Below are positions 47,940-56,098 of a stretch of 64,000 bases of DNA, one piece after another. This stretch comes from Aquipluma nitroreducens (GTDB lineage: Bacteria > Bacteroidota > Bacteroidia > Bacteroidales > Prolixibacteraceae). The translations under genes were made by a program, and so were the position numbers. Every line of letters starts with the position of its first letter. Within the stretch, counting starts at the first letter, position 1. The notes below the pieces were generated by a model. That model saw only the letters and a list, made by a program, of their open reading frames with translations, searched no databases and was not told the origin of the DNA. The stretch spans positions 2,433,001 to 2,497,000 of the forward strand of contig NZ_AP018694.1 in NCBI RefSeq assembly GCF_009689585.1, given 5' to 3'.

Positions 47940-49760
47940 TTAAGCAAACTCAGATCTATTCAGGGTAATAGCCTTAATGCACCTTTCTGCCACCTTTCCA
48001 TCAATACGATAGGCATATTTTTCAATAAACGCATCGTATTTTTCACGGTCAATCTTCAGAGTTCCACGGAAAATTCCAGAGAGAATGCTTTCAAGTGTAA
48101 ACGAATTGGTGGCATGAAAAGCAACTCCTTCAGCCACATATCCCTGAATGTCCTGTTTCAGGTGATCGAGGATAATTAATGGTTTATGAAAATAAACCGT
48201 TTCGGTACCAACCGTTGAGAAACAAGTGATTAACACATTGCACGAAGCAATGAGCTGATACAAATCGGAGGTCGTATCCAATACGTAATTGGTACAACCC
48301 GCTGCCTTTGCAATAGCCTCATAATAATCCGAATCGTCAAATTCACGGGGGTGAAGTTTAACGATGAGTTTTGACTTTGGCAAACGTTTTACGGCTTTAA
48401 AAACATCGAAAGCTGCCTGATACCTCAATTCGGGATCACGCTGTGGCTGAGATGCAAATACAATAAGATCGGTTGATTGCGCTTGCTTTTGTTTTTCGGC
48501 CGCCAATAATAAAGGAATAATATCGGTGCGAATCTGTCCAACCGAAATCACTGAATCAGACGGATAATTTCCTTTCCGGATTAGAAATTTCTCCCAGTAT
48601 TTTCCCCAGGTCAGTGTCAAATCGGGCATCACTCGATTTTCCCGGTCGTTCTCAGTATAAAGATACGCCGGATGCAAATCGTGCATTGTTCCGTGCTGCA
48701 AACCAACGACTTTAATTCCGCAGAATTTGGCCGCGTCCAGAATTGATTTGGTAAGTGGACTATTTTCATCGGCTGCAATTACCGCTTTAACTCCGGAATG
48801 ACCGAAAAATTTACGGGCAGCGAAATACCGAAATAAATAATATCTGGACGATTTGTCGAGCGATTGAAAGATTTCAAGTGTCAATTTTTGAATTGGTGAT
48901 AACTGAGTCCCATGTGCCCTTGGATAGGCGTGCCGCAGAGCCCGGTGAGCATTTCTAGTCTGCTCGCGAACCCGCCTTTTAAGCAAGCCGGAAAGCAAGA
49001 ATCCTTCCAGAAAAATCTTGCGCTGATGATTTGACGACATTTTATATTGCTGGCCCGAAAACGAATAATCTGACTTTCCTTTCGGTTTAGGCATTAAAAC
49101 TTCTGTCAACAAGCTAAACCGGTCGTCCAATTCGGATATAAGGTATTCAAGAATATGGTGACCTGATCCGGGTTCCTGCGAATTTTTATCCATCACTGTC
49201 GAGTACTTTTCTGACAGGTACAACAGGTACTCTGGATTTTTCTGCGGAGAAATCAGGTAGCGAAAAACCCGATATTTAATCAGAATCAGATAACTAAGCA
49301 GATTTCCAAAATTGAATTTAATTTTAGGTTTTGTGGCCGGAAACCGGAAATCAACTTCAGAATATAGTTTTTTTAAAGGCTTAATTTCGGTAGAAACAAA
49401 CCAGACTTGATTCTCGAAAGAAATGAAAAGCTGCTCAAGCGGTTTCAGAAAATACATCAGATTTCGAACGGCAAAATAGACCCTGAATTTATGGTAGTGC
49501 CACACGCTGGCATTGTCGATCCGAAAAAGATCGGAAATGGTTTTATCGTTATAGGTCACATCGCCAAACTGCAACACTTCGGCCATTGTTTCGTAATTCA
49601 CCTGTCGCTTTTCGTCCGGACTCAACGAAATTTGTTGCGTAATGCCCGAAATCTCATTTCCTGAAAAAGCAAAAATCGTCGAGCCAGTTTCAGCCAATCG
49701 CTTAACTTCAATGATCTCAGAATCAGAAAGTGTACGGTTTATGATTACAGTTTTGCTCAT
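47940..49760 (-). CDS. GT-B-fold surface polysaccharide transferase-like protein
   Basis: This 606-residue protein has a C-terminal half resembling CDP-glycerol glycerophosphotransferases and UDP-GlcNAc 2-epimerase-fold enzymes: VVGLQHGTMHDLHPAYLY, LTWGKYWEKFL, LIVKLHPREFDDSDYY and LITCFSTVGTETVYFHKPLI. The N-terminal 300 residues are not recognised. ATG 49760 (MSKTVIINRT) begins 4 bp after the preceding glycosyltransferase stop, so the two form an operon likely concerned with capsule or LPS-type surface glycan. The exact reaction is unknown. Confidence 0.75.
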   Translation of the reverse strand: MSKTVIINRTLSDSEIIEVKRLAETGSTIFAFSGNEISGITQQISLSPDEKRQVNYETMAEVLQFGDVTYNDKTISDLFRIDNASVWHYHKFRVYFAVRNLMYFLKPLEQLFISFENQVWFVSTEIKPLKKLYSEVDFRFPATKPKIKFNFGNLLSYLILIKYRVFRYLISPQKNPEYLLYLSEKYSTVMDKNSQEPGSGHHILEYLISELDDRFSLLTEVLMPKPKGKSDYSFSGQQYKMSSNHQRKIFLEGFLLSGLLKRRVREQTRNAHRALRHAYPRAHGTQLSPIQKLTLEIFQSLDKSSRYYLFRYFAARKFFGHSGVKAVIAADENSPLTKSILDAAKFCGIKVVGLQHGTMHDLHPAYLYTENDRENRVMPDLTLTWGKYWEKFLIRKGNYPSDSVISVGQIRTDIIPLLLAAEKQKQAQSTDLIVFASQPQRDPELRYQAAFDVFKAVKRLPKSKLIVKLHPREFDDSDYYEAIAKAAGCTNYVLDTTSDLYQLIASCNVLITCFSTVGTETVYFHKPLIILDHLKQDIQGYVAEGVAFHATNSFTLESILSGIFRGTLKIDREKYDAFIEKYAYRIDGKVAERCIKAITLNRSEFA

Positions 49761-49764
49761 GCTT

Positions 49765-51045
49765 TCAAATTTTAGCCTCAAGTAATTCTGCTATCTTCCG
49801 AGTTAGCTCTTTACGGGAGTATTGGCCTGTTTTTTCAGTTTTGCTTGAAACCTGAACGGGATCCAATTTGTCATGAATAAACCGGAGCATTCCCTCCGGA
49901 TCGTTATAATCGAAGATCCGGCCGCAATTTGTTTCGTGTATTATTTTGGCCAGATCGCCTACTACCGGGCCAATGGCCAGAACCGGTTTTTGCGAAGCCA
50001 GATATTCAAAAAATTTACCGGTCAAAATGCCACGATTGTTTTTCACTTTCGGTATAACCAGCAGAAGCAAGTCGGACCGTAATAAGTATTCTATTGATTT
50101 CGGGTGATCGACATAACCTACCAACTCAACGTCTAATCCTGTATCTCTGAATCTTTGCTCAACCGACGGTGGAACTTTTCCAACAAAACGGATGAGCAAT
50201 TGTGATCGCAAATTTTCGTTAACGCGAGCAAGTGCATCAAGCAACTTATCGACATCGTAAGCTTCAGAAATGGTGCCGGTATATGTAATTATCTTTTTCG
50301 GGTCGGTTGGTATATTCGTTATCCTGAAATCATCCTCATCGAATCCGTTGGGAATAACAACTGTTTTCGCAGCAATCTGTAATTCACTCTTCTCTGCAAA
50401 AATACGCTTCACATCTTCGCTCACGGTGACCAAAACGTCAGCCTTTTCAATTACATTTCGTTCGTAGCTCCTATCAATCAGGCGGGCCAGCGCTGTGTGA
50501 TGAAACTGGTTGTAATAATAAATATCAGTCCAGGGGTCGCGCAAATCGGCAATCCAGCGAATATTGAATTGTTTCTTGAGCTTAAGTCCGATCAATTGTG
50601 TGGAATGTGGAGGACTTGTGGTTACAACCGTATCAATGCCTAATTCCTGAATTAACTCAATCGCTTTTCTCAATGCATATTTGTTCCAGCCTTTGCGCGG
50701 ATCGGGCAGCAGGAAGTTGCCGCGTAAAAATTTTGAGACTTTCTGAAGTAATCCTTCCTTCGACTCATTGGCAAAACCACCGTAAGGAACTTCTTTCTTT
50801 CCGGAGATGAGTTTGTACAAGTTGTAAAGTTCGAAACTTTTGGTGGTATAAACCAAACATTCAGTACCAACTTCGGCGGAGAGGCTTTCATCGCGCTGCG
50901 GATAGCTGGCATATTTCGGATCGACTGACAGTATAACCGGTTGCCAACCCAATTCGGGCAAATATTTAGCAAACTTCAGCCACCGCTGAACTCCTGCCCC
51001 ACCCGACGGCGGCCAATAATAAGTGATGATTAAAACCTTCTTCAT
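49765..51045 (-). CDS. Glycosyltransferase family 4 protein
   Basis: This 426-residue GT-B enzyme starts with MKKVLIITYYWPPSGGAGVQR, a typical GT4 N-terminus. The acceptor domain contains WIADLRDPWTDIYY, and the donor-nucleotide domain contains VIPNGFDEDDF, ITYTGTISEAYDVDKLLDAL, and LTGKFFEYLASQKPVLAIG carrying the E-x7-E-like region. It should transfer a sugar from a nucleotide donor to a surface glycan precursor. It leads a two-gene unit with the downstream transferase. Confidence 0.9.
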   Translation of the reverse strand: MKKVLIITYYWPPSGGAGVQRWLKFAKYLPELGWQPVILSVDPKYASYPQRDESLSAEVGTECLVYTTKSFELYNLYKLISGKKEVPYGGFANESKEGLLQKVSKFLRGNFLLPDPRKGWNKYALRKAIELIQELGIDTVVTTSPPHSTQLIGLKLKKQFNIRWIADLRDPWTDIYYYNQFHHTALARLIDRSYERNVIEKADVLVTVSEDVKRIFAEKSELQIAAKTVVIPNGFDEDDFRITNIPTDPKKIITYTGTISEAYDVDKLLDALARVNENLRSQLLIRFVGKVPPSVEQRFRDTGLDVELVGYVDHPKSIEYLLRSDLLLLVIPKVKNNRGILTGKFFEYLASQKPVLAIGPVVGDLAKIIHETNCGRIFDYNDPEGMLRFIHDKLDPVQVSSKTEKTGQYSRKELTRKIAELLEAKI

Positions 51046-51135
51046 ATCAATCGGAAAAGCTATCTACTTTCGGGTTAAAGATAAGGTATTTCAGAAAGAA
51101 TCAGAAAACAAGCTTTATACTACTGGGAATAAAAA

Positions 51136-51161
51136 AGCCGCCTCAATTGCTTGAAGCGGCT
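51136..51161 (-). terminator. Terminator of the exported hypothetical gene
   Basis: AGCCGC and GCGGCT pair, with extra TTCAA/TTGAG pairs towards the loop, followed on the minus strand by TTTTTT. It lies about 20 bp past the stop at 51180. Confidence 0.85.
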
Positions 51162-51179
51162 CATAACCCTATAATCTAT

Positions 51180-51653
51180 CTAATTAAGGATGCTGTTGTA
51201 TTGTTCATTAATTAAATCGGGAAGATAGCTGGCAATCATTTCCAAAACCTGATCGTTCGCAATACTTTCGGTGCTAATACATTTCTGACTCAATAACTGT
51301 TTTTGATTTAGAACAGCATCATTTAAAGCTTCACTGACCGTACGATCAGTTTCACTTACCGCTCTGGCACCAAAGCCAGTTGAACCATTTACGTATTTTA
51401 CTTCGAAGTATTTGGTACGAACCAGATATTCCTGTCCTTTTTTTGTCTCCTTCATGAAAACATGAACAGGTGTTTTTGATTCACCATAAGCAATTTCCCA
51501 ACTTTTCTGAAAGCTGGAAGTCGGATTAAAATTCAGATCGGGGGAGATCTTATAAGTCGAATTTAAAGAACCTTCGTCACCAGCCCAAACGTTAATAGAA
51601 ATCAGCGTAAAAACTACTAACATCACTTGAACAAACAAATTTCTTTTTTTCAT
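51180..51653 (-). CDS. Small exported hypothetical protein
   Basis: This 157-residue protein has a clear signal peptide (1-24, ending in NVWA) and a short beta-containing mature part. I recognise no family. Most of the mature protein is polar, with one cysteine near the C-terminus, and there is no lipobox. A strong terminator follows it, so it is probably monocistronic and abundant enough to need efficient termination. Function unknown. Confidence 0.7.
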   Translation of the reverse strand: MKKRNLFVQVMLVVFTLISINVWAGDEGSLNSTYKISPDLNFNPTSSFQKSWEIAYGESKTPVHVFMKETKKGQEYLVRTKYFEVKYVNGSTGFGARAVSETDRTVSEALNDAVLNQKQLLSQKCISTESIANDQVLEMIASYLPDLINEQYNSILN

Positions 51654-52280
51654 TTTCTTTTGTTTTAGTTTGCAATAATTAAGTTTTCTAACATTGAACA
51701 GTGCAAATCTAAAGGCAATTCAGCTCTAAAAAACACATCAAAAGTCAGGTTTTCATAAAGTAAAAAGTGTCAGAAAAAAATCAAAAGGTGAATCAGGTAT
51801 TTGCATCTAAAAATGAAGGGAAAATGCAGCGATCTTTCTTTTTAATATAAATTATCATCCGGTAGCTTATAAATTGAAAGTAGTATGTTTTGCAGCACTA
51901 TTTGATATTATTAAGCTCTTTTTCTGATTGTTAAGAAATTGTAAACAAACAAACTTTGGGTAAATTCTCTCTTTATATTTACAAAAATTAGTTACAGCCG
52001 ATGTATGGCTTATAATTTACAATCACATCATTTCCACTGGTCACAATTTGAATGTTGTTAGCATATTTCAATTCTCCAAAGCGAATTGATGCAAAATCCC
52101 TAGTCGGAAAAATAACTTCGGGATAAATTCAGATCAATACGTTTTATTCTTTTGGTTTATAGACGATTAAATCATTTGCATACTAAATAATATAAAACGA
52201 CGTTTTGTAAACTCAAATTGTTTATTTTTACTTTTATCTGCGGATCAGGGTGATAGAAGGCAATAATTTAAATTATTAGT
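51654..52280. other. 627-bp AT-rich intergenic region upstream of the electron-transfer cluster
   Basis: No gene or RNA is recognised. It separates two divergent transcription units and must contain promoters for both. A TTTG (about 51955) followed about 17 nt later by TATATTTA resembles the Bacteroidota -33/-7 pair with one mismatch in the -7 element, but it is about 300 bp from the first cytochrome-cluster gene. The length leaves room for regulator binding sites. Confidence 0.4.
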
Positions 52281-53153
52281 ATGGGAGGGATCAGCATTCA
52301 CCGGATTTATATTGGAATTCTTATTTTGGTTGTAGTACTAGTTACTTCATTTTTGGCCTACCAAGGTTACTCTTACTATTCTTTGGGCGTTGAAAATCGG
52401 TTCTTTCATCCGGATCATCAAACACTAAAACCAAGTGGTTTTATGGGCCACACCTTAGGGATACTCGGTTCATTTCTTATGCTTGTTGGCGTGGCGACTT
52501 ATATGCTCCGTAAACGGGTCAGTAAGTTTTCCCGAATTGGAGTTTTAAAATACTGGCTCGAATTTCATATCTTTCTCTGCACTCTCGGTCCAATATTAGT
52601 ACTTTACCATACAGCGTTCAAGTTTGGCGGACTGGTTGCTGTGAGTTTCTGGAGTATGGTTGCTGTAGTTTTGAGTGGGGTGATTGGCCGATACATTTAC
52701 CTTCAAATTCCAAGAACCATTGAAGGTCGTGAAATGAACCTGAACGAGATCAATCAAATCAAAGATGAACTAAACAAAAAACTCGTCACAGTATATCACA
52801 TCGAAGAAAAGGCTCTTGAAGATATTTTGAATGCTGTTAAAAAACGCCCCGACAGATCAGGAAACAACATGTTGGCACGAAGTATTGCCAAATATAAATT
52901 CGAAAGCCGGACTATCAGTGAAGTAAAAGAAATTCTGAAACATAACAATATCCATGGGAAAGGGTATAAAGAAGTTATCAGGCTTATCAAAGATGAAATT
53001 AACCTGAATCGGAAAATTGATCGCTTAATTTCCATGCAAAACCTCTTTAAATACTGGCATGTGGCGCACTTACCATTTGCATTACTTATGCTTATTACTA
53101 TGCTTATTCATGTTGGTGTGGCGATTACTTTTGGCGCTCACTGGATTTTCTAA
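52281..53153 (+). CDS. Inner-membrane b-type-cytochrome-like protein of the electron-transfer cluster
   Basis: This 290-residue protein has five predicted membrane helices (about 8-27, 55-75, 92-110, 118-140, 262-283) and a charged helical cytoplasmic-type insert at 145-255. Histidines fall within or beside the helices: H57, H96, H110, H260, H263 and H277. That pattern suits bis-His b-heme ligation, as in quinol-oxidising membrane anchors, but no named family is evident. It leads the five-gene cluster, 8 bp before the Fe-S/flavin oxidoreductase, so it could pass electrons between the quinone pool and the periplasmic cytochromes. That role is inference. Confidence 0.75.
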   Translation: MGGISIHRIYIGILILVVVLVTSFLAYQGYSYYSLGVENRFFHPDHQTLKPSGFMGHTLGILGSFLMLVGVATYMLRKRVSKFSRIGVLKYWLEFHIFLCTLGPILVLYHTAFKFGGLVAVSFWSMVAVVLSGVIGRYIYLQIPRTIEGREMNLNEINQIKDELNKKLVTVYHIEEKALEDILNAVKKRPDRSGNNMLARSIAKYKFESRTISEVKEILKHNNIHGKGYKEVIRLIKDEINLNRKIDRLISMQNLFKYWHVAHLPFALLMLITMLIHVGVAITFGAHWIF

Positions 53154-53161
53154 ATCGTAAA

Positions 53162-54496
53162 ATGGAAGTTTTAACTGAAAATATTATCATCTATTCTTTC
53201 ATCGCAATTCTCTTTGTTTCGATCGTGTATTTCTATGTTCGGAAGGAAAAGAAAAACTCAAAAATAGTTGAAGAAAAGATTAAAATCGCCAAAGAAGAAG
53301 GATTGCACGAACCCGTTTCATTGCACCCGGTAGTTGACGTCAATTCCTGCATTCAAACAGGAGCTTGTATCTCCGCTTGTCCGGAACATGACATCCTGGG
53401 CATTTTAAACGGAAAGGCAACTACCATTAATGCATCGCATTGCGTGGGTCATGGCGCCTGTTTTCATGCCTGCCCCACTCATGCCATTACACTGTGCATC
53501 GGAACGGAAAAGCGTGGAGTTGATATTCCACATGTTGATCAATCGTTCGAAACCAATGTTCCGGGTATTTATATTGCCGGCGAAATTGGAGGAATGGGAC
53601 TGATTCGGAATGCCGTTGAACAAGGAAAACAAGCCGTTGAAAATCTGGCAAAAAAAATAGATAAACACATTCAGGCCGATTACGACATCATTATTATTGG
53701 CGCCGGACCTGCGGGTATTTCAGCTTCGCTCACTGCAAAGAAACACAATCTGAAAGCAATAACATTGGAGCAGGATTCGCTTGGCGGAACGGTTTTTACT
53801 TTCCCCCGAAAAAAAATTGTGATGACCTCGCCCATGGATATTCCGCTTTATGGCAAGGTAAAACTCCGCGAAACGACCAAAATGGAATTACTCGATTTAT
53901 GGAACAATGTTTTGGGGAAAAATGAGATTGTAATTAAAGAACAGTCGAAAGTGGAAAGTATTGTTTTTCAGGACAAACGATTTGTAGTTGAAACGGCCTC
54001 CAAGGAGCAGTTTACTACCAGAAAGGTGCTCCTTTCGATTGGTCGGAGAGGGACACCGAGGAAATTAAATATTCCGGGTGAAGTGAGTGAAAAAGTAGCC
54101 TACCGGTTGCTTGAGCCCGAATTAATTTCAAACAAAAAAATAGTTGTTGTCGGCGGTGGAGACTCGGCCATTGAAACTGCTTTACTTTTAATGGACCAAA
54201 ATCAGGTTACACTTTCGTACCGCGGGGAATCTTTTGGAAGAATAAAAGTTGGAAATAATCAAAAAATAAAGGAAGCGATTGCACAGAAGCAAATCGACGT
54301 CAGGTTTAATACCAACCTGAAATCAATTGAAGATGATAAAGTTAAAATCGTTGATTTGCTTTCAGGCGAAGTAACTGATTTGGGAAACGACCTGGTTTAT
54401 ATTTTTGCCGGAGGTGAACTTCCAACCCAGTTTCTGGAAAAAGCGGGAATAAAAGTTGACAAAAAATTTGGAGAAGCCGTTTTAAAGCATGATTAG
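53162..54496 (+). CDS. Membrane-anchored Fe-S / FAD / NAD(P) oxidoreductase
   Basis: This 444-residue protein has an N-terminal membrane helix (about 7-26), a ferredoxin-like double-cluster domain (60-112) and a thioredoxin-reductase-like flavoprotein domain. The FAD motif is GAGPAG at 180-185 and the NAD(P) motif is VVGGGDSAIE near 330. Each Fe-S motif shows only three cysteines (C63, C69, C73 and C94, C100, C104) with T or H at the usual second Cys position; C112 lies just after. It probably exchanges electrons with NAD(P)H in the cytoplasm and hands them to the preceding membrane protein. The cytochrome gene starts 9 bp downstream. Confidence 0.88.
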   Translation: MEVLTENIIIYSFIAILFVSIVYFYVRKEKKNSKIVEEKIKIAKEEGLHEPVSLHPVVDVNSCIQTGACISACPEHDILGILNGKATTINASHCVGHGACFHACPTHAITLCIGTEKRGVDIPHVDQSFETNVPGIYIAGEIGGMGLIRNAVEQGKQAVENLAKKIDKHIQADYDIIIIGAGPAGISASLTAKKHNLKAITLEQDSLGGTVFTFPRKKIVMTSPMDIPLYGKVKLRETTKMELLDLWNNVLGKNEIVIKEQSKVESIVFQDKRFVVETASKEQFTTRKVLLSIGRRGTPRKLNIPGEVSEKVAYRLLEPELISNKKIVVVGGGDSAIETALLLMDQNQVTLSYRGESFGRIKVGNNQKIKEAIAQKQIDVRFNTNLKSIEDDKVKIVDLLSGEVTDLGNDLVYIFAGGELPTQFLEKAGIKVDKKFGEAVLKHD

Positions 54497-54505
54497 GGAT
54501 TGAGC

Positions 54506-56098
54506 ATGAAGTTTATAATTAACCTACACATCTCTCTTGTATTTTTATTCTTAAGCTTGATGGCTACAGGACAAATATCACCTGGTGAATTGGCTGAGCC
54601 TCATGCCCATCTTGAAGGAATGTCGAACTGCACCCAATGTCATGATTTAGGCGAACATGTGTCGGATCAAAAGTGCTTGGCTTGCCACAAAGAGTTAAAA
54701 GTGCGGATTGATCAGAAAAAGGGATTTCATGCATCGCCAAAAGTGAGTGGGAAAAATTGTATTGCTTGTCACAGCGACCACCTCACACGAAAATATGACA
54801 TTGTACATCTGGATAAAACAAAATTTGACCACAAGGATGCTGGCTTTGTGCTGGAAGGAAAACACAAGGAAAAACAATGCGTGGATTGCCATAAAGCCGA
54901 GAATATTAAAGATCCGGCAATCAGAAAGAAAAAGATGACTTTTCTTGGCTTGAGCACCGAATGCTTAAGTTGCCACAAAGATTATCATCAGGGGACTTTA
55001 CCCACCAACTGTATAAATTGCCATTCGTTTGATTCGTTTAAAACGACCAAAAAATTTGACCATCAGACCACCAAATTTCCTCTCCGCGGAAAACATGCTG
55101 ATGTCGCCTGCCTCAAATGTCACCCGATGGAAAAGAAAAACGGGCAGGACGTTCAGAAATTTTCTGGTATTGCTTTTAATAACTGCACCGCCTGTCATAA
55201 AGATGTTCACGAAAATAAATTCGGAAACGATTGCCGCAAATGCCATTCCGAAGAATCTTTTCACCAGATTTCAGGAATAAAAACTTTTGACCATAGCAAA
55301 ACCAATTTTCTCCTGAAAGGGAAACACCAAACAGTTGATTGTAAGGCTTGCCACAAAGGCAGTTTAACCACACCGATTAAACACGACCTTTGCAACAATT
55401 GCCATAAAGATTACCACAACGGACAATTTACAAAGCAGAATCCTAAGTCAGATTGCAAAGACTGTCACAATGAGAATAGCTATAAGGAGACATCTTTTAC
55501 TATAGAACAGCACAATACGGGGCAGTTTAAACTTGAAGGAGCACATTTGGCAACTCCGTGTCTGGCCTGTCATAAAAAGGGAGAGGATTGGAAATTCCGC
55601 GGTCTGGACAAAAACTGTTCGGCTTGTCACGAGAATATTCATAAAAACTTTATGGATCCGAAATTTATTCCTGAAGGCAGGTGTGATAAATGTCATACGG
55701 TAACCAATTGGAGCAAAGTAACATTCGATCACAAAATCACTACATTTGAATTGAAAGGGAAACACGCGGAAGCATCATGCCGTGATTGCCATTTCAAAAA
55801 AGTCAATTCGAATCAGGTTACCCAGGTTTTTTCTGATTTGAAGCCTAATTGCGAAAGCTGCCATACCGATGCGCATCAGAAACAATTTAGCGCCAACGGA
55901 TCAACCGACTGTTCCGTTTGCCACGGATTTGATAACTGGAAGGCTGAAAGCTTTGACCACAACAAAACCCGGTTTAAATTGGATGGTGGACATAAAAATG
56001 TTGATTGCAGGAAATGTCATCATCAAAATAATTCAACAATTGTTCCGTTCATACAATACAAAAACACTGATAGGCAATGTACAAGCTGTCATATTTAA
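54506..56098 (+). CDS. Exported 20-heme cytochrome c
   Basis: This 530-residue periplasmic cytochrome has a signal peptide (about 1-22, ending in MATGQ) and 20 CXXCH heme-attachment motifs spread over the whole mature protein, roughly one per 25 residues. Many modules have the form F-D-H-x3-T-x-F-x-L-x-G-x-H ... C-x2-C-H, where the FDH and GxH histidines are likely distal ligands for low-spin bis-His hemes (cytochrome c3/c7-like). There is no lipobox. ATG 54506 is chosen over a TTG two codons upstream. Its last codons overlap the start of the next cytochrome gene by 22 bp. It is a likely electron wire across the periplasm. Confidence 0.93.
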   Translation: MKFIINLHISLVFLFLSLMATGQISPGELAEPHAHLEGMSNCTQCHDLGEHVSDQKCLACHKELKVRIDQKKGFHASPKVSGKNCIACHSDHLTRKYDIVHLDKTKFDHKDAGFVLEGKHKEKQCVDCHKAENIKDPAIRKKKMTFLGLSTECLSCHKDYHQGTLPTNCINCHSFDSFKTTKKFDHQTTKFPLRGKHADVACLKCHPMEKKNGQDVQKFSGIAFNNCTACHKDVHENKFGNDCRKCHSEESFHQISGIKTFDHSKTNFLLKGKHQTVDCKACHKGSLTTPIKHDLCNNCHKDYHNGQFTKQNPKSDCKDCHNENSYKETSFTIEQHNTGQFKLEGAHLATPCLACHKKGEDWKFRGLDKNCSACHENIHKNFMDPKFIPEGRCDKCHTVTNWSKVTFDHKITTFELKGKHAEASCRDCHFKKVNSNQVTQVFSDLKPNCESCHTDAHQKQFSANGSTDCSVCHGFDNWKAESFDHNKTRFKLDGGHKNVDCRKCHHQNNSTIVPFIQYKNTDRQCTSCHI

